A stretch of DNA of 9,224 nucleotides. It comes from Candidatus Omnitrophota bacterium (GTDB taxonomy: Bacteria; Omnitrophota; Gorgyraeia; Duberdicusellales; 4484-171). Below the pieces are notes generated by a model that saw only the letters and a list, made by a program, of their open reading frames with translations, made no database searches and had not been told where the DNA came from. How positions within the stretch are numbered: position 1 is the first letter of the stretch; each line of letters begins with the position of its first letter. Of this stretch, positions 1 to 7,353 are shown one piece after another. A program made the translations under genes and the position numbers. Where the stretch lies: contig QNCE01000048.1 of the NCBI GenBank assembly GCA_003644405.1, positions 1 through 9,224 on the forward strand. Reading direction: 5' to 3'.

Positions 1-1
1 T

Positions 2-20
2 CTTAGCGGCCCTTAGCGGC
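2..20. repeat. Short direct repeat at window edge
   Basis: The 9-mer CTTAGCGGC occurs at 2-10 and again at 12-20, separated by one C. The second copy runs into GCTAA, giving the small palindrome TTAGC-G-GCTAA at 13-23. Between them these bases place a stop in all three forward frames (TAG 4-6, TAG 14-16, TAA 21-23). They are visibly more GC-rich than what follows. This may be an assembly-end artefact or the edge of a short repeat element. Confidence 0.45.
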
Positions 21-124
21 TAAATAACAAATATTATTTTTTAGCAGCAGATAGGTTTAATTTTGATAGAAATAATTGGCAATATTTAGAAGGAAAAGGC
101 GGCATAGCAGAAGATGGGGGAATA
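17..124 (+). other. In-frame coding-like extension of the first gene
   Basis: This stretch is in frame with 125-781 and has no stop after TAG at 14-16. It contains no ATG, GTG or TTG. From about position 44 its translation looks like real protein (for example 'DRNNWQYLEGKGGIAEDGG'). It would supply the opening strand of the beta-sandwich that the TTG start cuts off. The simplest reading is that the gene is truncated or frameshifted at the window edge. Confidence 0.5.
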
Positions 125-781
125 TTGGTTTCATTTAAGAAAGGTGCCAAAGCTAATGGGCATATTAGGCTTAAAAAAGCCAAATATGCTTTATGGATGC
201 GTTTCAGAGCAGGACCTCCTTTAGGTGATTGTGAATTTATAATAGATAATAGAAAATTTATAATTAGTCAGAAAGGAATGGATACTTTTGTTTTCAAAAA
301 AATAGCTATTTTAAATCTTAACGAAGGGGAACATTTTGTTTCTATAAGAGATGTATCTAAACCCGAAAACAACATCACTTTTGATGGAGTATGCTTCACT
401 ACTAATCTATTTTTTAAGCCCGAGTTTAAATCCGGTTTGGACATAGTTATCTACCAACAACCTTTTAAATATATATATCATGGATTTTTAATTTTTATTT
501 ATTTCTGTTCCTATTTAGCCATTGGGTATTTAATATTTAGAGGGACTCAGGTGTTAAAATTGCTAAGACAATGTTTTAAAAGTAGAGAGTGGGAGAAAAA
601 CAAAATATTTCTATTTTTCTTTGTGGCAGCATCTGTAAGTTTAGTTCTAACTCTGATTTTTGAAATTTATAAGAATGAGAAGGTTGCAGATGTTTTCGCA
701 ATTATTTTTTATATAACATTTTTACTAGGGGTAATCTGTAAGATTTTTAATTCTAGAAAATTGAACATACAAGGGGGGTAA
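125..781 (+). CDS. Membrane protein with carbohydrate-binding-like beta-sandwich, 5'-truncated
   Basis: Not assignable to a named family. Residues 1-100 look like most of a galactose-binding-like beta-sandwich: alternating strands, a 'KYALWMRFRAG' strand (20-30), 'NEGEHFVSI' (66-74) and a closing 'FDGVCFTTNLFFKPE' (86-100). This resembles the last strands of CBM6/35-like modules. Three hydrophobic segments follow at about 118-138, 160-180 and 188-207, then a short basic tail. The first conventional start is TTG at 125, with a G-run at 116-120 as a possible ribosome site. That start falls inside the predicted fold: the frame stays open back to 17 and reads like protein (see 17-124), so the real gene probably began further upstream. 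The C-terminal hairpin ('NEKVADVFAIIFYITFLLGV') resembles two hairpins in the gene at 6148-7353. I infer an extracytoplasmic glycan-recognising domain with a membrane anchor, possibly the tail of a larger GT-C-type protein. It is first in the visible operon, 2 nt before the oxidoreductase gene. Confidence 0.75.
   Translation: MVSFKKGAKANGHIRLKKAKYALWMRFRAGPPLGDCEFIIDNRKFIISQKGMDTFVFKKIAILNLNEGEHFVSIRDVSKPENNITFDGVCFTTNLFFKPEFKSGLDIVIYQQPFKYIYHGFLIFIYFCSYLAIGYLIFRGTQVLKLLRQCFKSREWEKNKIFLFFFVAASVSLVLTLIFEIYKNEKVADVFAIIFYITFLLGVICKIFNSRKLNIQGG
771..778 (+). promoter_or_regulatory. Strong Shine-Dalgarno sequence for the oxidoreductase gene
   Basis: AAGGGGGG ends 5 nt before the ATG at 784 and overlaps the end of the preceding gene. 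It is the only strong ribosome-binding site at a gene junction in the window, and it favours the 784 start over the internal ATG at 850. Confidence 0.7.
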
Positions 782-783
782 AG

Positions 784-1827
784 ATGAGAACAGAATTAAG
801 AAAGGTTTGGAAAATAATTGATAGAGTTAAGAAGAAATATCAAGGAAAGATGGAAAAGGAAATCAGGGTAGCATTTGTAGGCTGCGGTAAACACGCTACA
901 GAGAATCTTTATCCTGCTTTAAAATATGCTTCTATGAATCTAATTGCTGTTTGCGCAAAACATTTAGAGAATGCTGAGAGGCAAGCTCTGCAGTTTGGAG
1001 CAGAGGCCGCTTACGATGATTATGAGGAGATGTTAGATAAGGAAGAGATAGATGCTTTGATTGTGTGTGTGAACCCAAGATTACATTATGAAATTTCTAT
1101 GGTAGCATTGAAGAAAAATCTCCCTGTTTTTGTAGAGAAACCTCCTGCACCAGGTTCTGAAGAGGCGAAAGAAATGTTAGAATTAAGTAGGGAAGTAGAC
1201 AAATTTTTAATGGTAGGGTTTAATAAAAGATTTGGACCTGGATATAAAGAAGCGAAAATACTCATTGAGAAAGAAAGGATAGGTAGGTTAAGTTCTATAT
1301 TTATAAGAGCATATGTAGGAGCTACGTCAGGAGAAGAAACTTTACTTTTGGATATAGGGATTCATTATATTGATTTATTGAGATATTTTGGAGGGGAAAT
1401 CAAAGATTTCCACGTAAGGAAAAAAGTTTATAGAGGTAGAACTACTATTGTAATTTCCTGCGAGTTTGAGAACACAGCAGTAGGTATTTTACAATTATCC
1501 GATGGCTACTCTTGGTCTAAACCTGGCGAATATATCGAAATACTTGGAGAAGAAAATTTGGTAATCTTAGAGAACGCCCATAGGTTTATTCATCATAAAC
1601 CTACTATTGCATCTCCTGGAGAGATTCCTTCGGATGGTGAAAAAAGCACTATTTGGATTCCTAATTATTCAATACCTGTTAAAGAGAATCATTTAATATT
1701 TCTCAATGGGTATGTTTACGAGTTAAAACATTTTAGAGATATAGTCACTGGAAGAAAGGGAGGGATTTCTAGCATCGAAGATGGTTACAAGGCATTAGAG
1801 CTTATAGAGAATATTTCTAAAAGATGA
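784..1827 (+). CDS. Gfo/Idh/MocA family NAD(P)-dependent oxidoreductase
   Basis: Predicted cytoplasmic dehydrogenase acting on a sugar or nucleotide-sugar; in surface-glycan clusters this family oxidises or reduces hexose or uronate derivatives. The N-terminal Rossmann fold shows 'RVAFVGCGKHA' (residues 28-38, glycine motif). The family 'EKP' lysine motif is at 118-120 ('VFVEKPPAPG'). The C-terminal alpha/beta domain holds 'LLLDIGIHYIDLLR' (187-200), whose G-x-H-x-x-D pattern (G192, H194, D197) matches the usual catalytic/substrate site. The length, 347 residues, is normal for the family. The first 22 residues are a basic helix-like extension ahead of the usual family start; ATG 850 would give the trimmed protein but has a weaker ribosome site. 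It lies 2 nt after the first gene and 1 nt before the radical SAM gene. The family is secure; the substrate cannot be read from sequence. Confidence 0.93.
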   Translation: MRTELRKVWKIIDRVKKKYQGKMEKEIRVAFVGCGKHATENLYPALKYASMNLIAVCAKHLENAERQALQFGAEAAYDDYEEMLDKEEIDALIVCVNPRLHYEISMVALKKNLPVFVEKPPAPGSEEAKEMLELSREVDKFLMVGFNKRFGPGYKEAKILIEKERIGRLSSIFIRAYVGATSGEETLLLDIGIHYIDLLRYFGGEIKDFHVRKKVYRGRTTIVISCEFENTAVGILQLSDGYSWSKPGEYIEILGEENLVILENAHRFIHHKPTIASPGEIPSDGEKSTIWIPNYSIPVKENHLIFLNGYVYELKHFRDIVTGRKGGISSIEDGYKALELIENISKR

Positions 1828-1828
1828 T

Positions 1829-2836
1829 ATGAAGTTGTTAAGTGTTTATAATCTTGATTATTTGAAGACAGTTTTTTCTACTATGAAGATGCTTCCCAGT
1901 TTACATATAGGAAGCAAAGAATTTCACTATTTATTTCCTAGAAAAGCTAATGTAATTATGTATATTACTAATAGATGTAATTCTCGTTGTGTGATATGTA
2001 ATCACTGGAAGCAGACCCCTAAACACGATCTATCTTTAAGAGTGATAAAGGACTTACTAACTTCTAAGACAATAAATAAAAATGGTTTTTTAATAGAAGG
2101 TGGGGAAGGGATTCTTCATCCTCATTTTGAGAAAGTGTTGCGTTTATTCAAGGGGAGATATTTTACTTTGCTTACAAATGGGATTCTTACAAACAGATTA
2201 GTTGAGTTGGTAGAGAAATACAAAATACCAAGTGTCTCTATTTCATTAGATGGAACTAGACCTACTTATGAGCGTATCCGAGGAATAGATGGATATGGAG
2301 ATGTGTTGAAGACAATTGATTTGCTCAAAGGTAAGACTAATTTAGGAATATGTTTTACAATAACACCTTGGAATACCTATGAGGACTATCTTCATGTTCG
2401 AGAAATTTGTATCCAGAGAAATTTGAGGCTATTGGTTAATATTTTTTCTAAAATGAAATTTATGGGCGTGGAAGACTCGGAAGACTTAATCGACATCCGT
2501 TTCGAAAAGATAAATAACCCTTATGTTAGTCTTTATAACGAGTGGGTAAGAGGGAGAGTTGTTATTCCCTGTTTTTCGATGAGGTTTCTAACAGTTGTAA
2601 GACCGAACGGCGATGTAGTTCTCTGTCAATATAAGGATATAGTATTAGGAAATTTATATGAAAAATCTTTTGATGAAATATGGAATGATGAAAGTACTAA
2701 GAGTATTCAACGAGCACATAGATTATGTAACGAGTGTTGGGTTTCATCTCATCGCGCTTTCGATATTAAATTTACGTTGCTCCTTAAAAAGATTTTTTCT
2801 CCAAGTTTATTAAAGAAAATTATTGAGAGAATATGA
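1829..2836 (+). CDS. Radical SAM protein with four-cysteine SPASM-type C-terminus
   Basis: Predicted to cleave S-adenosylmethionine with a [4Fe-4S] cluster to start radical chemistry. The cluster motif is 'TNRCNSRCVICNHW' (residues 47-60), the canonical CxxxCxxC (C50, C54, C57). A 'GGEG' (91-94) stands where GGEP-type SAM-binding motifs are found, and 'SISLDGTRPTYERIRG' (137-152) is a typical core strand. The tail has C248, then 'VRPNGDVVLC' (257-266), 'GNLYEKSFDEIW' (274-285) and 'CNEC' (300-303). C248, C266, C300 and C303 could hold one auxiliary cluster, fewer than the seven cysteines of a full SPASM domain. The length, 335 residues, suits this class. Such proteins occur in polysaccharide clusters and in peptide maturation; the context here favours sugar or glycan modification, but no precursor peptide or substrate is visible. 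The start has no Shine-Dalgarno, lies 1 nt after the previous stop, and its own stop overlaps the next ATG (ATGA). Confidence 0.92.
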   Translation: MKLLSVYNLDYLKTVFSTMKMLPSLHIGSKEFHYLFPRKANVIMYITNRCNSRCVICNHWKQTPKHDLSLRVIKDLLTSKTINKNGFLIEGGEGILHPHFEKVLRLFKGRYFTLLTNGILTNRLVELVEKYKIPSVSISLDGTRPTYERIRGIDGYGDVLKTIDLLKGKTNLGICFTITPWNTYEDYLHVREICIQRNLRLLVNIFSKMKFMGVEDSEDLIDIRFEKINNPYVSLYNEWVRGRVVIPCFSMRFLTVVRPNGDVVLCQYKDIVLGNLYEKSFDEIWNDESTKSIQRAHRLCNECWVSSHRAFDIKFTLLLKKIFSPSLLKKIIERI

Positions 2837-3831
2837 TAGATATTTCTGTAATAATTTTAAATTGGAATGGGAGAAGATGGTTGAAAAACTGTTATGAATC
2901 TTTGCGAGAGCAGACTTTTAAAAATTTTGAAACGATATTAGTTGACAATGCCTCTTCTGACGACTCTATTGAGTTCACTAGAAAGTTTTTCCCAGAAGTA
3001 AAAATTATAGCAAACAATAAAAATTTAGGTTACGCAGAAGCAAATAATAAAGCGGCATCTAGAGCTTTGGGGAGATATTTGCTATTTTTAAATAACGATA
3101 CTAAATTGCATCATAAGTGTTTAGAGGAAATAATGAAGTATGTAAAAGAGAGCGGAGCTTGTATCTGTGCTTTACATTTTTTGGATTATAACGCTGCTGT
3201 TATGGAATTGCCAACCAAGATTATAGGGATGGGTATAGATATATTTGGTTATCCTCTGCCTAGCAGGAAGATTTTTTACTCTGAAGGTGCAGCATTTTTT
3301 ATAGAGAAAAAATTATTTATCAAATTAGATGGATTTGATCAAAAACATTTTATTTTTGCTGAAGATATTGATTTGTCTTGGCGGGCTCAACTTCAAGGTT
3401 TTGATATCGGTTTTGTAAAATCTGCTGTGGTATATCATGAGAAGGGCGCTACAATAATAGGTTCTTCTAAAAAAAGTGAAAAGCACATTACTTCTATAAA
3501 GAGAAGATACTTTACGGAGAGAAATACTTTGAGAAATCTTCTCAAGAATTATAGCTTAACTATGCTTTGTGTAGTTTTACCACTTTATTTAATTCTATTT
3601 GTAACAGAGATGTTATTCTTTCTATTTCGAGGGAACGTAAAAGTGGCAAAAGAGGTGTACCTTAGAGCTTTATTTTATAATATAGTTATTCTCAGAGATA
3701 CTTTAAGAGTAAGAAAAAAAATTCAAAGGGAAAGAGTTACGTCGGATTGGGAGATTTTAAAAAGGATTACATTAAATAAATTTTATAAATGGGAAGTTTT
3801 TAAGAAATTGGGAGTTCCTCTAATTCAATGA
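2833..3831 (+). CDS. Family 2 glycosyltransferase with C-terminal membrane segment
   Basis: Transfers a sugar from a nucleotide-sugar donor, probably to a lipid-linked glycan at the inner face of the membrane. The GT-A fold is clear: 'DISVIILNWNGRRWLKNCYE' (residues 3-22), 'ETILVDNASSDDS' (33-45), 'NNKNLGYAEANNKA' (61-74), and the metal-binding DxD-like 'FLNNDT' (85-90). The acceptor side has 'GAAFFIEKKLFIKLDGFD' (152-169) and 'AEDIDLSWR' (176-184), typical of the rhamnosyltransferase-like GT2 branch. 'VVYHEKGAT' (199-207) follows. One strong hydrophobic stretch at about 243-266 and a basic C-terminal tail suggest anchoring. The length, 332 residues, is usual for this branch. It overlaps both neighbours by 4 nt (ATGA at 2833-2836 and 3828-3831), so translation is probably coupled. 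Donor and linkage are unknown. Confidence 0.94.
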   Translation: MIDISVIILNWNGRRWLKNCYESLREQTFKNFETILVDNASSDDSIEFTRKFFPEVKIIANNKNLGYAEANNKAASRALGRYLLFLNNDTKLHHKCLEEIMKYVKESGACICALHFLDYNAAVMELPTKIIGMGIDIFGYPLPSRKIFYSEGAAFFIEKKLFIKLDGFDQKHFIFAEDIDLSWRAQLQGFDIGFVKSAVVYHEKGATIIGSSKKSEKHITSIKRRYFTERNTLRNLLKNYSLTMLCVVLPLYLILFVTEMLFFLFRGNVKVAKEVYLRALFYNIVILRDTLRVRKKIQRERVTSDWEILKRITLNKFYKWEVFKKLGVPLIQ

Positions 3832-6158
3832 AGTTCGCCAGATTTTGTAAAAAAAGTTTTCCCATACTTGTCTTATTAATATTTTCTCTAAATCCTCTCC
3901 TGTGGTTCAAAGACAACTTGCTGATTGCTGGAGGAGACCACACACTTTTTTTGAATCCTGGGACAATAGTTAGAGATTATAGTTTTGCTTGGGTTTCTAC
4001 TGTCAACGCAGGACATCCTAACATAGCAGTATGTCATATATTTCCTTTTGGATATTTCTGGTATATATTGCAAAAACTAGGGTTGAGCAATTTAATGATA
4101 GAAAAACTCTGGTTAATTCTGATTAGATTTATCACTGCCATATCAATTTATTCCTTAGCTAAATATGTGACTTCAAACCTAAAATTTTCATCTCTTATTG
4201 GTATATTCTCAGCCCTTCTATATCTTTTTAATACCTTCACTATGCTTGAAGTGTTAAATGTTCCAATGTACCTGACATACATGTTATTACCACTTTTGCT
4301 GTTATTATTTATGAAAGGATTAGACAAAGGCAATAGTTTATATTCTATTTATTTTGCTTTAGCTACACTTTTGTCTGCATCTGCTTGGGTTAATCCTCCA
4401 GCTGCAATAGTTGCATACCTTCCAGTGAGTATTTATCTGATTTACTATTTGCTGTTAGAATGCAAAAACAAATCTATGTTTTTGCGGACACTGGGGTTTT
4501 CATTAAGGACTTTTATATTCACTATTTTGATTAACTCCTGGTGGATTGTTCCCTTCATTATGTTTATCAGGGGTGGAAATGAGACACTTAAGCGCATAGC
4601 GCTCTCTGTAAGTGGAGTAGGGAGTACACAATTATTCGAGGTTCTAAGGTTTATGGGATTTTGGGGATTTAGAAGTAAGCATTATTTATTACCTTATTTC
4701 CCTTATTATAAACTTTACTATGAACCCCCCCTAGTGCTTCTTAGCTATTCTTTTATAATTGTTGCTGTACTCGGATTATTATCGAAAAAATTGAATAAAA
4801 AGCTTTTCTATTTTTATTTTTTACTGATTATCGGAATTTTTTTAACTTGTGGGAAAAGTTCTCCTTTAGGTTCTCTTTATATATTTCTACACAAATACCT
4901 ACCCTACTTTTGGATCTTTAGGGAACCTTTTACTAAATTTACTCCATTAAATACCTTGAGCGTTTCTATTCTGTTTGGTTTTGCACTTTCTAATTTTTAT
5001 GAATATATAGGTAAAGACAAAAAAAGACTCCAATTCAAGAGAGTTGTATTTATCATAGGAGTAGTTTTTTGGGTAGGAATAGTGTCATTTCCTTTATTTA
5101 CAGGATATTGTATTTGGGATTATTGGAATGGTTCCATGAGGTCTTATCACATTGATATTCCTGAATACTGGAAAAAGTTAGGGAACTGGTTTGCTGAAAA
5201 TGATCCAGATGCTCGGGTTTTTATTACTCCTAAGGCTGGTTATGGTCAGGCTTATAGTTGGAAATCGGGGATTAGTGCTAGTTCTATAGGAATATTTACA
5301 TTTTTCGCTCCTAATCCTTTTCTTACATACACTTCACAACCATTTACTAAAGCTCAACTTATGATCAACGACATATATGATTTATTAAAAGAGAACAGAT
5401 ATTCACTCAAATTTTTAAATGCTTTAAGATTATTAGGTGTCAAATATATCATTCAAGAGAATGACTTAGACTGGAATTATGCACTATCAGATACATTTCC
5501 TCCTTGGAGAATGAAGCAAATTTTACAGTCTCAACAGGGAATTGAATTGTTTAAGAGATTTGGAAGGATAGATGTATATAAAATTAAAGAAGAATTTTAT
5601 CAGCCTATCGTTTATAGTTGCGATTCTCCTCTAATTGTAAAAAAAACTGCTCCCCTTAAAGATTTTCCCTTGGAACATGCGAATCCAGCCTCTCCTTTAA
5701 GTTTTTTATCTTTTGAGAATAGGAAAGAGAGCTCTTACGATGCTCCTCAGATTGAGTTTACGAAAATCAATCCAACAAAATACGTAATAAAGGTAAAAGA
5801 AGCAAAATTTCCATTTTGGCTTATATTTTTAGAAAGTTTCCATCCAGGATGGAGAGTATATTTGGGAAATGAGACGAGTCATTCAGACCTTTTTAGTTTA
5901 AAGTTACTATTTCAGGATCTAAAATATTTGTTTTCAAAGTCTTTAATAGCACAGCACGTTATAGTTAATAACTATGCTAATGGTTGGTATATAATTCCCA
6001 AGAGATTAAATTTGCTCCATGATCCAATATTTATCTTGTATTTTCAACCCCAATCATTCGTTTATTTAGCTTTCCTGGTTTCTATTATTTCTTTTGTTCT
6101 CTTTGGAATTTATTGTTTATACAAGATAAAGCACAAGAATAATAAAAATGAGAGTTAA
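3828..6158 (+). CDS. Large GT-C-like membrane glycosyltransferase, AftD/DUF3367-like
   Basis: Probably a polytopic glycosyltransferase using a lipid-phosphate sugar donor on the outer side of the membrane. About 12 hydrophobic segments fill residues 10-424. The first outer loop has 'LLIAGGDHTLFLNPG' (31-45), with D37 placed like the GT-C catalytic acid, and 'FPFG' (72-75). 'ALLYLFNTF' (129-137) and 'IFREPFTKF' (363-371) match features I associate with the mycobacterial AftD arabinofuranosyltransferase family and its relatives. A soluble module follows (about 440-600) with 'LLGVKYIIQEND' (535-546). A beta domain (about 637-735) has 'IEFTKINPTKYVIKV' (642-656), 'FLESFHPGWRVYLG' (667-680) and 'VNNYANGWYI' (713-722). 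A final membrane helix lies at 743-766. At 776 residues it is shorter than actinobacterial AftD. YfhO-like proteins are the main alternative. It overlaps the GT2 gene by 4 nt and the next gene by 11 nt. Sugar specificity is not readable. Confidence 0.82.
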   Translation: MKFARFCKKSFPILVLLIFSLNPLLWFKDNLLIAGGDHTLFLNPGTIVRDYSFAWVSTVNAGHPNIAVCHIFPFGYFWYILQKLGLSNLMIEKLWLILIRFITAISIYSLAKYVTSNLKFSSLIGIFSALLYLFNTFTMLEVLNVPMYLTYMLLPLLLLLFMKGLDKGNSLYSIYFALATLLSASAWVNPPAAIVAYLPVSIYLIYYLLLECKNKSMFLRTLGFSLRTFIFTILINSWWIVPFIMFIRGGNETLKRIALSVSGVGSTQLFEVLRFMGFWGFRSKHYLLPYFPYYKLYYEPPLVLLSYSFIIVAVLGLLSKKLNKKLFYFYFLLIIGIFLTCGKSSPLGSLYIFLHKYLPYFWIFREPFTKFTPLNTLSVSILFGFALSNFYEYIGKDKKRLQFKRVVFIIGVVFWVGIVSFPLFTGYCIWDYWNGSMRSYHIDIPEYWKKLGNWFAENDPDARVFITPKAGYGQAYSWKSGISASSIGIFTFFAPNPFLTYTSQPFTKAQLMINDIYDLLKENRYSLKFLNALRLLGVKYIIQENDLDWNYALSDTFPPWRMKQILQSQQGIELFKRFGRIDVYKIKEEFYQPIVYSCDSPLIVKKTAPLKDFPLEHANPASPLSFLSFENRKESSYDAPQIEFTKINPTKYVIKVKEAKFPFWLIFLESFHPGWRVYLGNETSHSDLFSLKLLFQDLKYLFSKSLIAQHVIVNNYANGWYIIPKRLNLLHDPIFILYFQPQSFVYLAFLVSIISFVLFGIYCLYKIKHKNNKNES

Positions 6159-7353
6159 AAAAAACGAATTTATAATTTTCCTAATTATAGCAGGTGTTTT
6201 TTTATTCTTCTACAATTCTTTAGTTGTAAATAAAGTTAAAATTTTTAGAGTAAAGCTCAAGCAAGTCTCTAATACTGTAGAAGTAAACTTGCCAGAAAAG
6301 GAAGCTTATCTTTTGAAAATATGGGGGGAGGGTTTTCCTACCTCTGTATATTTTAATAATGAAATAATTCCTCATTTTTGGTATCGAAGAAGAGGTGGTA
6401 TAAAGGAGCTTTATTATTATCTTCCTTCAGAACTGATAAAGAAGGGAAGAAATAGGCTACATATAGAAAGTCTTTATAGCTATAGTGTAAGGATTAAAAA
6501 TTATCTAGGCGATAGTGAGTTAGGTATAATTTTACTTGACGCTTCGAAAGCTTTAAAGAGGAAAAAGAATCTTAGTAGGAACATTTTTCTACCGTTTTGT
6601 ATTTCTTTTATTTTTGTTTATTTCTATTGGTGGCTTATAAATTTTTTAACACAAAAATACTCATATTTAAATTCTAAAAGGTTTTTTTTGCATACCTTTT
6701 CTTTTTTCCCATGTTTTCTTTTATTTTTGTTCTTGTATTTTGCATCTAAATTATTACCTTGTGAGATTAAATTTTTGCCTAGCTCTTTTTTCCGTGTAAG
6801 TTTACTCCTAAGTGCTACAACTTTTTTTGTGTTATTTATTCCTATTTTCCTCTACAAAGAATTTAAATCATTCCAACTTCCGAAGTTTAGAACGCCCTTT
6901 CATCTATTAATAGTTTTAATCAATGAATGGTTGAAACTTAATCTTATTAATAAATATATTAGGATAATGATATTTCTCATAGTATTAGTTTCAGTTTTTC
7001 TTTTTACTGGATTTGAGCTGTTATCACAATGGATGGCAAATTTAGTGTATATTATTTTGATCGTGGCTGTTCTTTCTAACCTCTTAAAGCTTATTAAAAA
7101 AGAGGAGAGATTGAAAGTTTATAAAAAAGTAGGAAGTTCTACATATATCATGTTACTAACCGCTGTTAGGTTAGTAAAAAGAAATGCAATGAAGATTTAC
7201 ATTTCGCTATTTCCTATTTTAATTTTACTTTCTATTTTTTTAGTTTTCAGAGGAGAAGAGGAGAAAGTTAGAAGAGTTATTTATAATGGTTATATTATTC
7301 TAACCATTGGCGTTGTATGGCGATTTATTAAATTCTTAAAGAAAGCTCAATGA
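6148..7353 (+). CDS. Polytopic membrane protein with extracytoplasmic beta domain; function unknown
   Basis: No named family recognised. A single N-terminal helix (residues 7-24) is followed by a soluble, probably outward-facing beta domain at about 28-132. That domain includes 'NTVEVNLPEKEAYLLKIWG' (42-60), 'KKGRNRLHIES' (98-108) and 'YSVRIKNYLGDSELGIILL' (112-130), a beta-sandwich look. Hydrophobic segments follow at about 145-167, 180-202, 213-235, 271-290, 296-314, 349-367 and 378-396. The last four form two similar hairpins ('MANLVYIILIVAVLSNLLKL' at 296-315 and 'VIYNGYIILTIGVVWRFIKF' at 377-396). The first gene of the window ends in a comparable hairpin. No catalytic motif was seen. The context, between two GT-C-like proteins and overlapping them by 11 and 4 nt, suggests an accessory or scaffolding role in glycan assembly at the membrane. 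The start has no Shine-Dalgarno, which fits coupled translation. Confidence 0.82.
   Translation: MRVKKNEFIIFLIIAGVFLFFYNSLVVNKVKIFRVKLKQVSNTVEVNLPEKEAYLLKIWGEGFPTSVYFNNEIIPHFWYRRRGGIKELYYYLPSELIKKGRNRLHIESLYSYSVRIKNYLGDSELGIILLDASKALKRKKNLSRNIFLPFCISFIFVYFYWWLINFLTQKYSYLNSKRFFLHTFSFFPCFLLFLFLYFASKLLPCEIKFLPSSFFRVSLLLSATTFFVLFIPIFLYKEFKSFQLPKFRTPFHLLIVLINEWLKLNLINKYIRIMIFLIVLVSVFLFTGFELLSQWMANLVYIILIVAVLSNLLKLIKKEERLKVYKKVGSSTYIMLLTAVRLVKRNAMKIYISLFPILILLSIFLVFRGEEEKVRRVIYNGYIILTIGVVWRFIKFLKKAQ
7153..7177. repeat. Perfect 9-bp inverted repeat inside the gene
   Basis: The arms TTACTAACC (7153-7161) and GGTTAGTAA (7169-7177) are perfect complements around a 7-nt loop. The repeat lies in the coding sequence between the two transmembrane hairpins of the 6148-7353 gene. 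No T-tract follows on either strand, so it is not an intrinsic terminator. A stem this size is only mildly unexpected by chance in 9 kb. Confidence 0.4.

Noticed and set aside
1395..1411. 7-bp inverted repeat with a 3-nt loop (GGAAATC/GATTTCC)
   Set aside because: Inside the oxidoreductase coding sequence, no T-tract, and expected by chance at this length.
2471..2486. Direct repeat of GAAGACT
   Set aside because: Two copies 9 nt apart encoding an acidic stretch in the radical SAM protein; compatible with ordinary codon choice.
3888..4073. Minus-strand open frame of 61 codons
   Set aside because: It lies wholly inside the 776-residue GT-C-like gene, has no ribosome site and no recognisable domain; it is an opposite-strand shadow.
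4148..4333. Minus-strand open frame of 61 codons
   Set aside because: Antisense to well-formed transmembrane helices of the GT-C-like gene, with no independent coding evidence.
4591..4603. 5-bp inverted repeat AGCGC-ATA-GCGCT
   Set aside because: Short, within a gene, with no regulatory context.
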